This document shows positions 8,493 through 16,288 of a stretch of DNA of 64,000 bases, piece by piece (position 1 is the stretch's first letter; each line of letters starts with the position of its first letter). The notes beneath the pieces were generated by a model that ran no database searches, was not told where the DNA came from, and saw only the letters and a list, made by a program, of their open reading frames with translations. Where the stretch lies: assembly GCF_000737335.2 (NCBI RefSeq), contig NZ_JMCC02000003.1:1-64000 (forward strand), written 5' to 3'. The position numbers were made by a program, and so were the translations under genes. The stretch is from Enhygromyxa salina (GTDB lineage: Bacteria; Myxococcota_A; Polyangia; Nannocystales; Nannocystaceae).

Positions 8493-9497
8493 CTATGGCT
8501 GCTCGGTCTGAATCGCCTCAATCTGATTGAGGCCAATGTAGAAGTCGACCACCCGGATCGTGCCCGAGGGCGTGACCACGACGTAGTCGTTGCCGGCCCG
8601 CAGCGGCATCAGATCGCTGGGGCTGACGCCGCCAAGCCACAGCACGTCGCTGCCGTCGTCGTCGCCATCGATCACGTCGTCGCCGTCACCGCTGCGCCAG
8701 ATGTACACGTCGTCGCCGGGGCCGCCAGCGAGCAGGTCCGCGCCCTCACCACCTAGCAAGGTGTCGGAGCCCTCGCCGCCCATCAAGGTGTCGTCTCCGG
8801 CCTCGCCCCACAGGATGTCGTTGCCCATCGCCCCGTCGAGCAGGTCAGGGTCGTCGCCGCCAAACAGCCGATCGTCGCCGACCTCGCCATACAGCTCGTC
8901 GACCTGCGCCTCACCGTACAGCACGTCGGCCTCGTTGCCGCCGTAGAGCTTGTCGTCACCGGGGCCACCGTAGATGAGATCGAGGCCGTTGAAGCCCTCA
9001 CAGATGTCGATGCCGGGCCCACCCTCGAGTCGATCGTTGCCGTCGGCGCCGTCGAGCGAGTCGTTGCCGCCGCCCCCGAGCAGCAGATCGTCGCCGAGCA
9101 GACCCAGGAGCTGGTCGTTGCCGCCCAGGGCATCCAGCATGTCCGAGAGCTCCGCGCCCTCGAGGTTCTCGCTGCCCTCGGTACCGACCAGCGCCATGCC
9201 GCCCACGCCGACCGCCGCCCACGGCGTGAGATCCACGTTCATGTCGGGGACGATCGCGCTCGAGATGCCGCCGGTGATCGGGATGTCATCGGTCGCGTCT
9301 TCGCAGGGGACTCCGTTACAGGGATCGCTGCTGTCATCGCTGCCCGCGTCGGTGCCTTCCATCGCGGTGTCGGAGGTCGAGCTCTGATTGCCGCTGCCAA
9401 ACGACGACGAGTAGCTCATGGACTCCTCACCGGCACCTGCGCTGCAGGCGAGCGCGAGCATCACCGCGGACAAGGGGATGGTCCGAACCGATATCAT
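8493..9497 (-). CDS. RTX calcium-binding repeat lipoprotein (paralogue A)
   Basis: A predicted outer lipoprotein of 334 residues. The signal peptide ends in a lipobox (MLALAC, Cys at about 18) and is followed by a Ser/Gly/Asp linker. From about 130 to 260 it has tandem nonapeptide RTX repeats of the form GGxGxDxLx (GGGGNDSLDGADGNDRLEGG), which in this family fold into a calcium-filled beta roll. A C-terminal module begins at YIWRSGDGDDVI and ends IEAIQTEQP. It is shared with the neighbouring lipoprotein at 9846-10988 and also seen at the ends of RTX proteins. No protease or lipase domain is present, so it is likely structural or adhesive. The start 9497 is chosen because the residues before it do not form a signal peptide. 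Confidence 0.8.
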   Translation of the reverse strand: MISVRTIPLSAVMLALACSAGAGEESMSYSSSFGSGNQSSTSDTAMEGTDAGSDDSSDPCNGVPCEDATDDIPITGGISSAIVPDMNVDLTPWAAVGVGGMALVGTEGSENLEGAELSDMLDALGGNDQLLGLLGDDLLLGGGGNDSLDGADGNDRLEGGPGIDICEGFNGLDLIYGGPGDDKLYGGNEADVLYGEAQVDELYGEVGDDRLFGGDDPDLLDGAMGNDILWGEAGDDTLMGGEGSDTLLGGEGADLLAGGPGDDVYIWRSGDGDDVIDGDDDGSDVLWLGGVSPSDLMPLRAGNDYVVVTPSGTIRVVDFYIGLNQIEAIQTEQP

Positions 9498-9555
9498 TGG
9501 GTGACAGTGGACGAGCGAGCGGCATTTGTCGAGATGCGAGCAGATCTGCTCACTA

Positions 9556-9716
9556 GTGCCGCACACCCTAAGTTCGTTCCGGGTTAGGTGCGGAGCTGAG
9601 GCCCAAGGGCGAGGAGCGGCGACGACGCTGTACCGGGCGTACTGCTAGGAGCTGCGACACTGCCATTGGGCCTCAGTGCCGTGCATGACCCGGATCGAAC
9701 TTAGGGTGTGCGGCAC
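9556..9716. repeat. 161-bp long inverted repeat element (MITE-like or structured RNA)
   Basis: The outer arms GTGCCGCACACCCTAAGTTC (from 9556) and its exact complement ending at 9716 are perfect for 21 bp. Pairing continues imperfectly inward through CTGAGGCCCA (about 9594) and TGGGCCTCAG (about 9666). This gives arms of roughly 54 bp around a 50-bp centre that itself contains GTACCGGGCGTAC. No reading frame lies inside it. It lies upstream of paralogue A and downstream of paralogue B of the RTX lipoproteins, and overlaps no likely start codon. No target-site duplication is obvious. Confidence 0.8.
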
Positions 9717-9845
9717 GAGACTCCGCCATGCGCGCGCTCTACTCCAGCGCGCCAATTCTTCCGCACAGCGTGCGCCCCATGGACACAGGAAGCGGGTTCA
9801 GAGCCTTCTTCTAGGGCTTCTAGAGAGGGGTCTATGTTGGGGTCA

Positions 9846-10988
9846 CTAATACTCCGTCTGAATCTCTTCGATCACGTTTTGGTTGGCGTAGAAGCCGACG
9901 ACCGTCACCATCCCGCTCGGCACGACGATTCGCAGGTCGTCGTCGACCCTCAGCAGGATCACGTCTTCGGGGGCGTAGTCGCCAAGCCAGACGATATCGG
10001 CGCCGCCGGTCTCACCGCTGATCGTGTCGTCGCCGTGGCCAAAGCGCCAGATGTAGATGTCGTCGTCGAGCCCCCCGCCAAGCGTGTCGGCCCCGCCTTC
10101 ACCCTCGAGGATGTCCAATCCGGCCTGACCGAGCAGGTCGTCGTTGCCGGTGCCCCCGCGCAGGTAGTCGTTGCCATCACCGCCAGTCAGGGTGTCGTTG
10201 CCGTTGTCGCCCAACAGCCAGTCGTCGCCTGCGTTGCCCCACAGCTCGTCGTTTTCGTTGCCGCCAAACAACACGTCGTTGCCATCGCCGCCGTAGAGCC
10301 TGTCGCTGCCCTCGTCGCCGTAGATCAAGTCGTCGCCGGCGTCGCCATACAGCATGTCGGCGTCGCCCTTGCCCTGGATCTTGTCGTTGCCGTCGTCGCC
10401 GTGGATCGTGTCGAGGCCCGAGCCAGCGTCGATGTCGTCGTCGCCCGACAGGCCCTCGACGGCGTCGGTGCCGTTGAGGCAGCTGATCGTGTCGGCGCCC
10501 ACAGTACCGAACGCAACATCATTGCCGTCGGTGAGCGTGATCTGGTTGCCGCCGATGTTGTTCCAGGTCGCGAGGCTCGGGTTCGTGGACAGCGGATCGA
10601 GCGAGCTGCCCTTGATCTGCCACTGCGCGGTCACGTCCTGGCAATTTGGGATGCCCTGGCAATTTGGGTCGACGGGATCCCCGTCGCCGTCGCCCTCGTC
10701 ACCATCTCCGTCGCCGTCGCCATCGCCGTCGCCATCTCCGTCGCCCTCGTCACCATCTCCGTCTCCGTCGCCATCGCCATCGCCGTCTCCGGGATCTCCG
10801 TCGCCGTCGCCCTCGTCACCATCGCCGTCGCCGTCGCCATCGCCATCTCCATCGCCATCTCCGGTGCTCTCGCTGTCGGGATCTCCGACGCTGCTGGTGT
10901 TGCCCTCTATGATCGTGGCGTTGCAAGCAAGCGCGAAGCAGGGGAGCACGAGCACGAGTCGAGTTAGCGCGGGACGAAGGCAAGACAT
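9846..10988 (-). CDS. RTX calcium-binding repeat lipoprotein (paralogue B)
   Basis: A 380-residue predicted lipoprotein. The signal peptide has lipobox FALAC (Cys at about 22). A long linker of Gly-Asp dipeptides broken by GDEGDGD units (about 43-105) follows, encoded by a GC-rich microsatellite-like tract. RTX nonapeptides (GNDKIQGKGDADMLYGDAGD, and so on) occupy about 170-295. The C-terminal module (YIWRFGHGDDTI to IEEIQTEY) aligns with paralogue A at 8493-9497. The two probably arose by duplication. The calcium-binding beta-roll is inferred from the repeat consensus, and the ligand or partner is unknown. The linker repeat is a likely hotspot for length variation. Confidence 0.8.
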   Translation of the reverse strand: MSCLRPALTRLVLVLPCFALACNATIIEGNTSSVGDPDSESTGDGDGDGDGDGDGDGDEGDGDGDPGDGDGDGDGDGDGDEGDGDGDGDGDGDGDGDEGDGDGDPVDPNCQGIPNCQDVTAQWQIKGSSLDPLSTNPSLATWNNIGGNQITLTDGNDVAFGTVGADTISCLNGTDAVEGLSGDDDIDAGSGLDTIHGDDGNDKIQGKGDADMLYGDAGDDLIYGDEGSDRLYGGDGNDVLFGGNENDELWGNAGDDWLLGDNGNDTLTGGDGNDYLRGGTGNDDLLGQAGLDILEGEGGADTLGGGLDDDIYIWRFGHGDDTISGETGGADIVWLGDYAPEDVILLRVDDDLRIVVPSGMVTVVGFYANQNVIEEIQTEY

Positions 10989-11046
10989 CGGCGAAGTTTC
11001 AGGGCTCGGTCCTGCGTTGTCGAGTGCGTCGCTCTGTTAGACTTCG

Positions 11047-11721
11047 GTGGTGCCAGCCGGGGATCAGACTGCCCATGCCAGGGCATTGCTCTTGGATGCC
11101 CGCTGCCCAGCGTGCGCCGAGCTGCTTGGACCCCGCTCACTGTTTGGGTCCGCGCCGTGCTCGTGGTGTGAGTCCCCCGTGGATCCGCGGCTAGCAGGGG
11201 TCTCGCTGGCAGACGAGGTGCGCGGGCGTGGTCGCCGGCAGCTGATCGGGATCGCGATCGCGGTTGGGGCCGCCCACCTGTTGTTGGGGTGGGTGCCCTT
11301 GATCGGCGCGTTGGTGTTGCTGATCGCGGCGGCGTGGATCCGCGCTGGGATCCTGCAACCAACCACCGCGATGCTCTCGCCCCGACGTCGGGTCCTGACC
11401 CGCTGGACGGCCCGCCTGGTCATGGCGGTCGCGCTGGCGCTGACCGTGATCGTGACCGAGGCGCTGAGCCTGATCCCCGTGCTCGGGCTGCCCGTCAAGG
11501 CGGTGATCAGCGCGGGCGAGGTCGCGATCGCGGCGTGGGCTGTGACCACCTACGTGCACTGGCAGCTGCGCCGTGAAGCCATGCCCCGACCGATCGCCAG
11601 CTGGGAGTGGGTCGTGCTGGTGCTGTGCTTTGCGGCGTTGATCGCCTCTGTGATCGCGCTGGCGCTCGCGTTCGCGGCGTTGGCCTCGGCGTTCGACACT
11701 TTGCTGGGATTCCTATCATGA
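11047..11721 (+). CDS. Zinc-ribbon integral membrane protein
   Basis: A 224-residue protein. The N-terminal 45 residues contain CPAC and CSWC pairs (DARCPACAE, APCSWCESPVD), a zinc-ribbon-like arrangement. At least four membrane helices follow (about 60-95, 115-150, 185-215). No enzymatic motif is seen. It is followed by a copy of the 150-bp dispersed repeat, whose first bases coincide with the stop codon. The next gene (11894-12565) is also a membrane protein with a zinc ribbon, but at its C-terminus, so the pair may work together. The start GTG (VPAGDQTAH) gives the first residue, and no strong ribosome-binding site was recognised. Confidence 0.6.
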   Translation: MVPAGDQTAHARALLLDARCPACAELLGPRSLFGSAPCSWCESPVDPRLAGVSLADEVRGRGRRQLIGIAIAVGAAHLLLGWVPLIGALVLLIAAAWIRAGILQPTTAMLSPRRRVLTRWTARLVMAVALALTVIVTEALSLIPVLGLPVKAVISAGEVAIAAWAVTTYVHWQLRREAMPRPIASWEWVVLVLCFAALIASVIALALAFAALASAFDTLLGFLS

Positions 11722-11871
11722 CCCCCACAGCCGCCTTCGCACTTCGCGGTCACTCGCTTCGCTCGCTCCCAAAGGGCAGGTTGTTTGTGGGGGGCATCAC
11801 TGGCCCCCTAGAAGGGGGCTCTCGTCTGACCACCCGCAACCACCGGGGACCCCTCCACTCACGTGTCATGT
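11719..11871. repeat. Dispersed ~150-bp repeat, copy A
   Basis: The block begins with the stop codon of the preceding gene, runs through CCGCCTTCGCACTTCGCGGT and CACTCGCTTCGCTCGCTCCC, contains a GC hairpin GCCCCCTAGAAGGGGGC (11803-11819), and ends near CACGTGTCATG. A copy at 25282-25435 is nearly identical over its first 55 bases and from the hairpin to CTCGTCTGACCACC. The hairpin could terminate transcription. Both copies lie directly after plus-strand genes. Confidence 0.8.
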
Positions 11872-11893
11872 GTTGTGAGCTGGGGGGCTTGTC

Positions 11894-12565
11894 ATGATCG
11901 CCGAGCTCGTGGCACGGCTGGTCTCGACCAGCGCGTTGGCGGGCACCCGCGCAAGCCTGACCTTGCTGTGCCTGGGGCTCGCGGGGCGGTTCGAGCTGCT
12001 GGCTGCGCCGCACCCGTGGATGACCAGCAACGTTGGGCTGGGGGTCTTGTTGGCGCTGGTGATCGTCGAAGAGCTGGCCGAGCAAGATGAGGATCTGCAA
12101 GCGCTGTTCGACATGGTCGCGTACGCGCTGCGCGGGGGCGCGGGGGCGCTGGCGGCCGGAACGATCCAGGCTTCGGCGAGCGGAGCCGGGCTAGAAATTC
12201 CGCAGTGGGGCGCGGCGATGGTCGGGGCTGGGCTCGCGGTCGGCACTCACCACTTGCGGGCGCAGCTGCATCAACAGCTGGTGGGCGCTGGCGAGGGCGT
12301 GTTGAGCCCGCGAACCTGGCTGGCGTGGCTGGAGCTTGGCGGGGTGCTGGGGTTGATGGTGGCGATCGTGCTCGCGCCGATCTTGGCGCTTGGGTTCGTG
12401 GTCGTCGCCAGCTTGGCGGGCGTTGGCGTGATCGTGGCCAAGCGCGCGCTGGAGGATCGCGTGTGGCGGCGGGCCTGCGACGGATGTGGGGCGCGCGTGC
12501 GCGTCGAGGCGCGTCGGTGCCCGGGATGTCGGCAGGCCGTGGAGGTCGCGCGGTGGCGGGGGTGA
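11894..12565 (+). CDS. DUF4126-like membrane protein with C-terminal zinc ribbon
   Basis: A 223-residue inner-membrane protein. The N-terminal part (TRASLTLLCLGLAGRFELL, VGLGVLLALVIVEELAEQ) and its Gly/Ala-rich helices resemble the DUF4126 family, which has no assigned function. The last 35 residues carry CDGCG and CPGC pairs (RRACDGCGARVRVEARRCPGC), a zinc ribbon facing the cytoplasm if the helix count is even. Its stop overlaps a GTG start of the truncated PP2C-like reading frame (GTGA), so the two are translationally coupled. The DUF4126 match is by pattern and is moderately sure. Confidence 0.6.
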   Translation: MIAELVARLVSTSALAGTRASLTLLCLGLAGRFELLAAPHPWMTSNVGLGVLLALVIVEELAEQDEDLQALFDMVAYALRGGAGALAAGTIQASASGAGLEIPQWGAAMVGAGLAVGTHHLRAQLHQQLVGAGEGVLSPRTWLAWLELGGVLGLMVAIVLAPILALGFVVVASLAGVGVIVAKRALEDRVWRRACDGCGARVRVEARRCPGCRQAVEVARWRG

Positions 12566-12873
12566 GTCGCATGCTCGACCCTGGACCGGCACCGCCCTCG
12601 TGCACTGGGGTGGCGCGGGCGCTTGGGCCGGTCGACGACGAGCGACCCGAGCTGGCCCGGCTCGAGCTCGTCGCGGGGGATCGGTTCTTGCTGTGCACCG
12701 ACGGCCTCAGCGGCGCGCTGGAGCCCGAGGCGATCGCGGGCCTGCTTGGCGTGGGTGAGGTCGAGGAAGCCGCCGAAGCGCTGACAGCCGCCGCGTTCGA
12801 GGCCGGCTCGCGGGACAACATCACCACGCTGGTCGTCGACGTGCGCGCTGCGGTGCGAGGCGTCGCGGGGTAG
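12562..12873 (+). pseudogene. C-terminal remnant of a PP2C-type Ser/Thr phosphatase
   Basis: About 103 residues that correspond only to the last third of a PPM/PP2C phosphatase. The diagnostic strings are GDRFLLCTDGLSGAL and, near the end, FEAGSRDNITTLVVDV, which carries the family's metal-binding Asp (DN). A full-length enzyme has about 240-250 residues with N-terminal metal-binding motifs (GDGxGG), and these are absent. The frame is open and starts at a GTG overlapping the stop of the preceding gene, so a short product may still be made. It could not be catalytic alone. Truncation by deletion of the 5' two thirds is the simplest reading. Confidence 0.7.
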
Positions 12874-13043
12874 CCCGGTCGAAGCGGATCTCGACGCTGT
12901 CAAGGCATTCTGCGAAGGCTGAGTGGCATGACGGCCGGTTTTGGGCGAAGATCTTCGCAGAACGATGGCTCGCGCCGACCTTCTGATCGATCTCGCTCGT
13001 CCGCGCAGGCGCGCAGGGCGACCAAATCGGCTTCCGCCGGACG

Positions 13044-13943
13044 GTGGAGGCCATCGTCGCTGAGGAACGCGAGCGACAACATCACGTCGTCGCGGATCGA
13101 CTGCAGGAGTTCCTTCATACCAACGCGCGCGGCGTCGAGACCACCGTTCCCCCCGACGTCGGATCGCTGGTCCATGAGGTCCACCCACGTCGTCTACTCG
13201 CCGACCTCACGCTCCCGACCGCCGTACTCGGCGCCTGCACCGAGCTGCTGGAGGAGCAGCGGCGCGTGGACGTACTGCGGGCCCATGCCCTCGAGCCTCG
13301 GCACCGAGTGTTGCTCTCCGGGCCACCAGGCAACGGCAAGACCTCGCTCGCCGCGGCGCTCGCGGGTGAGCTGGCAGTGCCAATGCTGGTTGTTCGTTAC
13401 GACGCGGTGATCGGTAGTTTTCTGGGCGAGACCGCCGCCCGGCTAGCGAGGATGTTCGACTACGTCCGAACGCGCCGCTGCGTGCTCTTCTTCGACGAGT
13501 TCGACACGCTGGGCAAAGAGCGGGGCGACGAGCACGAAACGCGTGAGGTCAAGCGTATCGTCAGCTCGCTCTTGCTCAACATCGACGCGCTCCCGTCTCA
13601 CGCTGTCGTGATCACGGCGACCAACCACCCAGAGTTGCTCGACCGTGCCGTCTGGCGCCGCTTTCAACTTCGGCTCAACCTCCCTCCGCCCGTTGGCCGC
13701 GACATCAACCGGTTCCTCGACGCCTTCGAGCAACAGCAGGGCGTCACAGTTGGCGGCCCAGTGAAGAAGAGCGTTCGTTCGGTGCTCGCGGGCCACTCGT
13801 TTAGTGAGATCGAGGAGTTCCTGTTGGATGCGCAGCGACGCCTCGTGTTGAGCGGCGGCGCGACGACGGTGGACGAGATCCTGAAGGCGCGGGTAAAACA
13901 ATGGCGGTTGCGTGGGGCGACGGTGACCGCCGACAATCAGTGA
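13044..13943 (+). CDS. AAA+ ATPase (IetA-like family) with disrupted 5' end
   Basis: Soluble AAA+ ATPase of 299 residues from a GTG at 13044. Walker A is SGPPGNGKTSLA, Walker B CVLFFDEFDTLG, sensor 1 VITATNHPELLDRA, and an arginine finger is likely in VWRRFQLRL. The family often pairs with a subtilisin-like S8 protease (ietA/ietS type, reported as phage defence or plasmid-linked), but no protease gene follows here. The apparent native start is an ATG at 12965 (MARADLLIDL). A tandem duplication CTCGCTCG at 12992-12999 throws that frame off, and removing four bases would rejoin it to VRAGAQGDQIGFRRTVEAIV. The gene is therefore either a recent pseudogene or translated from the internal GTG. Confidence 0.75.
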   Translation: MEAIVAEERERQHHVVADRLQEFLHTNARGVETTVPPDVGSLVHEVHPRRLLADLTLPTAVLGACTELLEEQRRVDVLRAHALEPRHRVLLSGPPGNGKTSLAAALAGELAVPMLVVRYDAVIGSFLGETAARLARMFDYVRTRRCVLFFDEFDTLGKERGDEHETREVKRIVSSLLLNIDALPSHAVVITATNHPELLDRAVWRRFQLRLNLPPPVGRDINRFLDAFEQQQGVTVGGPVKKSVRSVLAGHSFSEIEEFLLDAQRRLVLSGGATTVDEILKARVKQWRLRGATVTADNQ

Positions 13944-14004
13944 ACCAATGGCCGCCGGCGTGCGCGCTGCGGTGCGAGCCGTAGCGAGGTAGCTCGGCGC
14001 GTCC

Positions 14005-14298
14005 TTACGAGTTACGCCTGGGCTGCTCTGGCTCTCGCGTGGGTTTGCGACCGACCACGTGGCGGATGCAGCGCTCCACGACTCCGAGCGATAAGTAGGC
14101 AATGGACGCCGCCAACGCGCCCGCTGCCCACCACGTCAGGTTCAGCGCAGACACCACGAGCAGCATGATGCCCATGGCGAGGGCGAAGGGCACGGCGATC
14201 ATCCGCCAGTTTTCGGCGCGGTTCCACCACGACATGGAGGGCAAGATCCCGCGTTGGGGCTTGGTGGGAGCTTCGAGCCGCTGCAGATGTTTCGACAC
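14005..14298 (-). CDS. Small two-helix membrane protein
   Basis: Ninety-seven residues. A short basic N-terminus is followed by two membrane helices (about 33-52 and 55-72: MIAVPFALAMGIMLLVVSAL, AAGALAASIAYLSLGVVE) and a basic Arg/Pro-rich tail. There are no recognised family motifs. It starts 6 bp after the stop of the Cys-rich secreted protein, so the two form an operon. Given that partner, a protective (immunity-like) or membrane-anchoring role is conceivable, but this is only inference from arrangement. Confidence 0.55.
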   Translation of the reverse strand: MSKHLQRLEAPTKPQRGILPSMSWWNRAENWRMIAVPFALAMGIMLLVVSALNLTWWAAGALAASIAYLSLGVVERCIRHVVGRKPTREPEQPRRNS

Positions 14299-14304
14299 GG
14301 TACG

Positions 14305-14859
14305 TCAATCGCAATAGTTGTTGAGGGCATCTTTTCCGACTTCATTGGCGATCGCCGCCGCGCCAGCGCACAAAATACAACCGGAGCCCGCCGTGGCACC
14401 GCAGCACGCAGCCCCGGATGCTGCGACCATCCCCGTCCACATGTAACGCGCCGCTTTGAGCACGCCCTTCCCAAACTCACTGCAAGGGAACGCCTGGGGT
14501 CCTTCGGTGAATGCGTCCAGGAGCGCATGGCCCGGCGCGCCCGAGAGTCCAAATAGGGCCGCAGCAGCCAACGCGTCGCCTCCCGGAGTTGATGTCGTCC
14601 AGCTGTCGAGTCCGATGGTGTCGTCGTAGGTTGCATGAACGATCACCTCACCTTCTACGAACAGATAGCCATCGCCCCGAGCCGCGTCGTCGGCAACCAG
14701 GACGACCTCGGCACTTCGACCGTCCGGCAGCGTGTACGTCACCGACGCCCACCGCGTGCGGCGACCTTCCGAAGTGGTGTACTCGTCAGCGACGACCTGC
14801 GGGGGTGGGTACGTTGGCGAAGCAGAGAGCACCAGTGCCATGACCGTGGTGGGCAACAT
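14305..14859 (-). CDS. Secreted protein with hydrophobic cysteine-rich C-terminus
   Basis: A 184-residue protein with a short signal-like N-terminus (LPTTVMALVLSASPT). A beta-rich middle (WASVTYTLPDGRSAEVVLV, DGYLFVEGEVIVHATYDD) follows. The C-terminal 60 residues are hydrophobic and Gly/Ala-rich, with six cysteines in the pattern C...CC...C..C...C (FPCSEFGKG, AACCGATAGSGCILCAGA, NNYCD). This tail recalls halocin-C8-type or other hydrophobic disulfide-rich peptides, although I cannot align it reliably. Downstream and coupled is a small two-helix membrane protein. The function is unknown, and the bacteriocin idea is a hypothesis only. Confidence 0.55.
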   Translation of the reverse strand: MLPTTVMALVLSASPTYPPPQVVADEYTTSEGRRTRWASVTYTLPDGRSAEVVLVADDAARGDGYLFVEGEVIVHATYDDTIGLDSWTTSTPGGDALAAAALFGLSGAPGHALLDAFTEGPQAFPCSEFGKGVLKAARYMWTGMVAASGAACCGATAGSGCILCAGAAAIANEVGKDALNNYCD

Positions 14860-15061
14860 GGGAAAAACCTAGAGGCACTCTGGACTGCGGCAATCTGCAA
14901 GATCTGCGACGCAGGGCGGCCACCGCTGTAGACGAGCAACCGCGGCGCAAGAGCGCCAGGAGCGGACGGGTGACAGCCGCGCACCGCCGGTCCCCGACCG
15001 TTCGCACCCAAATACGACCCCCCCCCCAGACGCGGCCGGGGTCGTGGAGTAGCATCCCGAT

Positions 15062-16288
15062 GTGCCCGACCCGCACGAGGGTCCCGGCGAGGTCGCGGCG
15101 GGCGACGCCGCGGACCACCCAACCGACGCGACGACCGAGCCGACCCCTGCGCTCGATGCCGACGCGTCGCCCAAGCCTGCGTCGGCGCTCGATGCCGACG
15201 CGCTCGCGGAACCACCGTCGGCGCTCACCGCCGACGCGCTGGCCCCCGCGGTCGACACACCCGTCGAGGTCGCGGCCGACCTCGCGCCCGACACTCCACC
15301 CGACCCGGAACCACCGACGCCACCCCCGAAGCGCCCTCCCCCTCCTCCCGCGCCCAGGCACCACGCCGCCGTTCGGCTGATCCGCCCCAACGGCGCAGTC
15401 ATCCTGCTCGGCCTGCTCTGCGCGCTCGCGGCCATCGAGTCGATCTCCGCGTTCCTCGAGTACCGCGAGCGGATCGGCGAGGCCGACTGGGACGAAGTCG
15501 CCACGGTGCTCGCCAACCAATCCAGCGAAGCGACCGAGCCCGTGATCGTTGCCAGCGAGTGGCTTGGCCCAAGCGCGCGCATGCGTCTGCCGCAGACCCG
15601 CAGCTGGGACGCGCTGGCCTACCCGGATCTGCGCAGCTTCCCCCGGTTCTGGCTGCTCACCCACAAGCGCGAGCGCCCCTGGCGAGGCCCCCTGCGCGCC
15701 GAGCTCGAGGGCCTGCCGCGGCCCAAGCTGATCAGCGTTCACGACGTCGGCGAGCTGTCGCTGCAAGAGTACGAACAAGACATCGGCACCGAGCGCTTCT
15801 CGCTGCTCGAGTCGGTCCACACGATCACCACTGCGCAGGGTCGGTGTCGCGGCGGCACGGGGACCTGGGACTGCAAAGAGGGCCGCGTCTCGCTGCGCAC
15901 CGTCGAGATCGACTATCGCCCCCGACGCTGCTTGGTGCTCGAGCTTGGCGACGGCGTGACCGCAGCCATCAACCTGGGCGAGCTCGAGCTTGGCGACCAC
16001 ATCCGGGGCCACGTGGGCTTCGCCGACTTCAACTCACGCCTGCGCGCCGACCCGACCGCGCGCCTGGAGCTGTGGCTCGATGGAGCCGCCGCCGCGCGCT
16101 GGGTGTTCACCGACGATCAAGGCTGGGCCGCGTTCGCGCTCGCAACCCCCGCTGGCAAGCACGAGCTCGAGCTGCGCGTCACGTCCACGGTCGCGGGCAC
16201 CTGGCAGCGCGATGGCCACCGCGACACCCCCACCGACTCGTTGTGCGTGGAGCTGCGTGGTTTTGAAGAAGGGAGCGCGACCCCGTGA
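15062..16288 (+). CDS. Hypothetical single-pass membrane protein with Pro-rich N-terminus
   Basis: A 408-residue protein. The first 100 residues are Ala/Asp/Pro/Thr-rich and disordered, ending in a polyproline run. One membrane helix (about 108-128, GAVILLGLLCALAAIESISAF) follows. The rest (about 130-400) is a predicted extracytoplasmic globular domain with several beta strands, including ARLELWLDGAAAARWVFTDD and AGKHELELRVTS near the end, plus two cysteines bracketing GGTGTWD. It is translationally coupled (GTGA overlap) to the glycosyltransferase downstream, so it probably assists that enzyme, for example as a carbohydrate-binding or complex partner. No family was recognised. Confidence 0.55.
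   Translation: MPDPHEGPGEVAAGDAADHPTDATTEPTPALDADASPKPASALDADALAEPPSALTADALAPAVDTPVEVAADLAPDTPPDPEPPTPPPKRPPPPPAPRHHAAVRLIRPNGAVILLGLLCALAAIESISAFLEYRERIGEADWDEVATVLANQSSEATEPVIVASEWLGPSARMRLPQTRSWDALAYPDLRSFPRFWLLTHKRERPWRGPLRAELEGLPRPKLISVHDVGELSLQEYEQDIGTERFSLLESVHTITTAQGRCRGGTGTWDCKEGRVSLRTVEIDYRPRRCLVLELGDGVTAAINLGELELGDHIRGHVGFADFNSRLRADPTARLELWLDGAAAARWVFTDDQGWAAFALATPAGKHELELRVTSTVAGTWQRDGHRDTPTDSLCVELRGFEEGSATP

Noticed and set aside
10674..10860. Repetitive GC-rich tract resembling a CRISPR or microsatellite array
   Set aside because: It encodes the Gly-Asp linker of an in-frame lipoprotein. The unit length is not constant as repeat plus spacer, and no cas genes are nearby.
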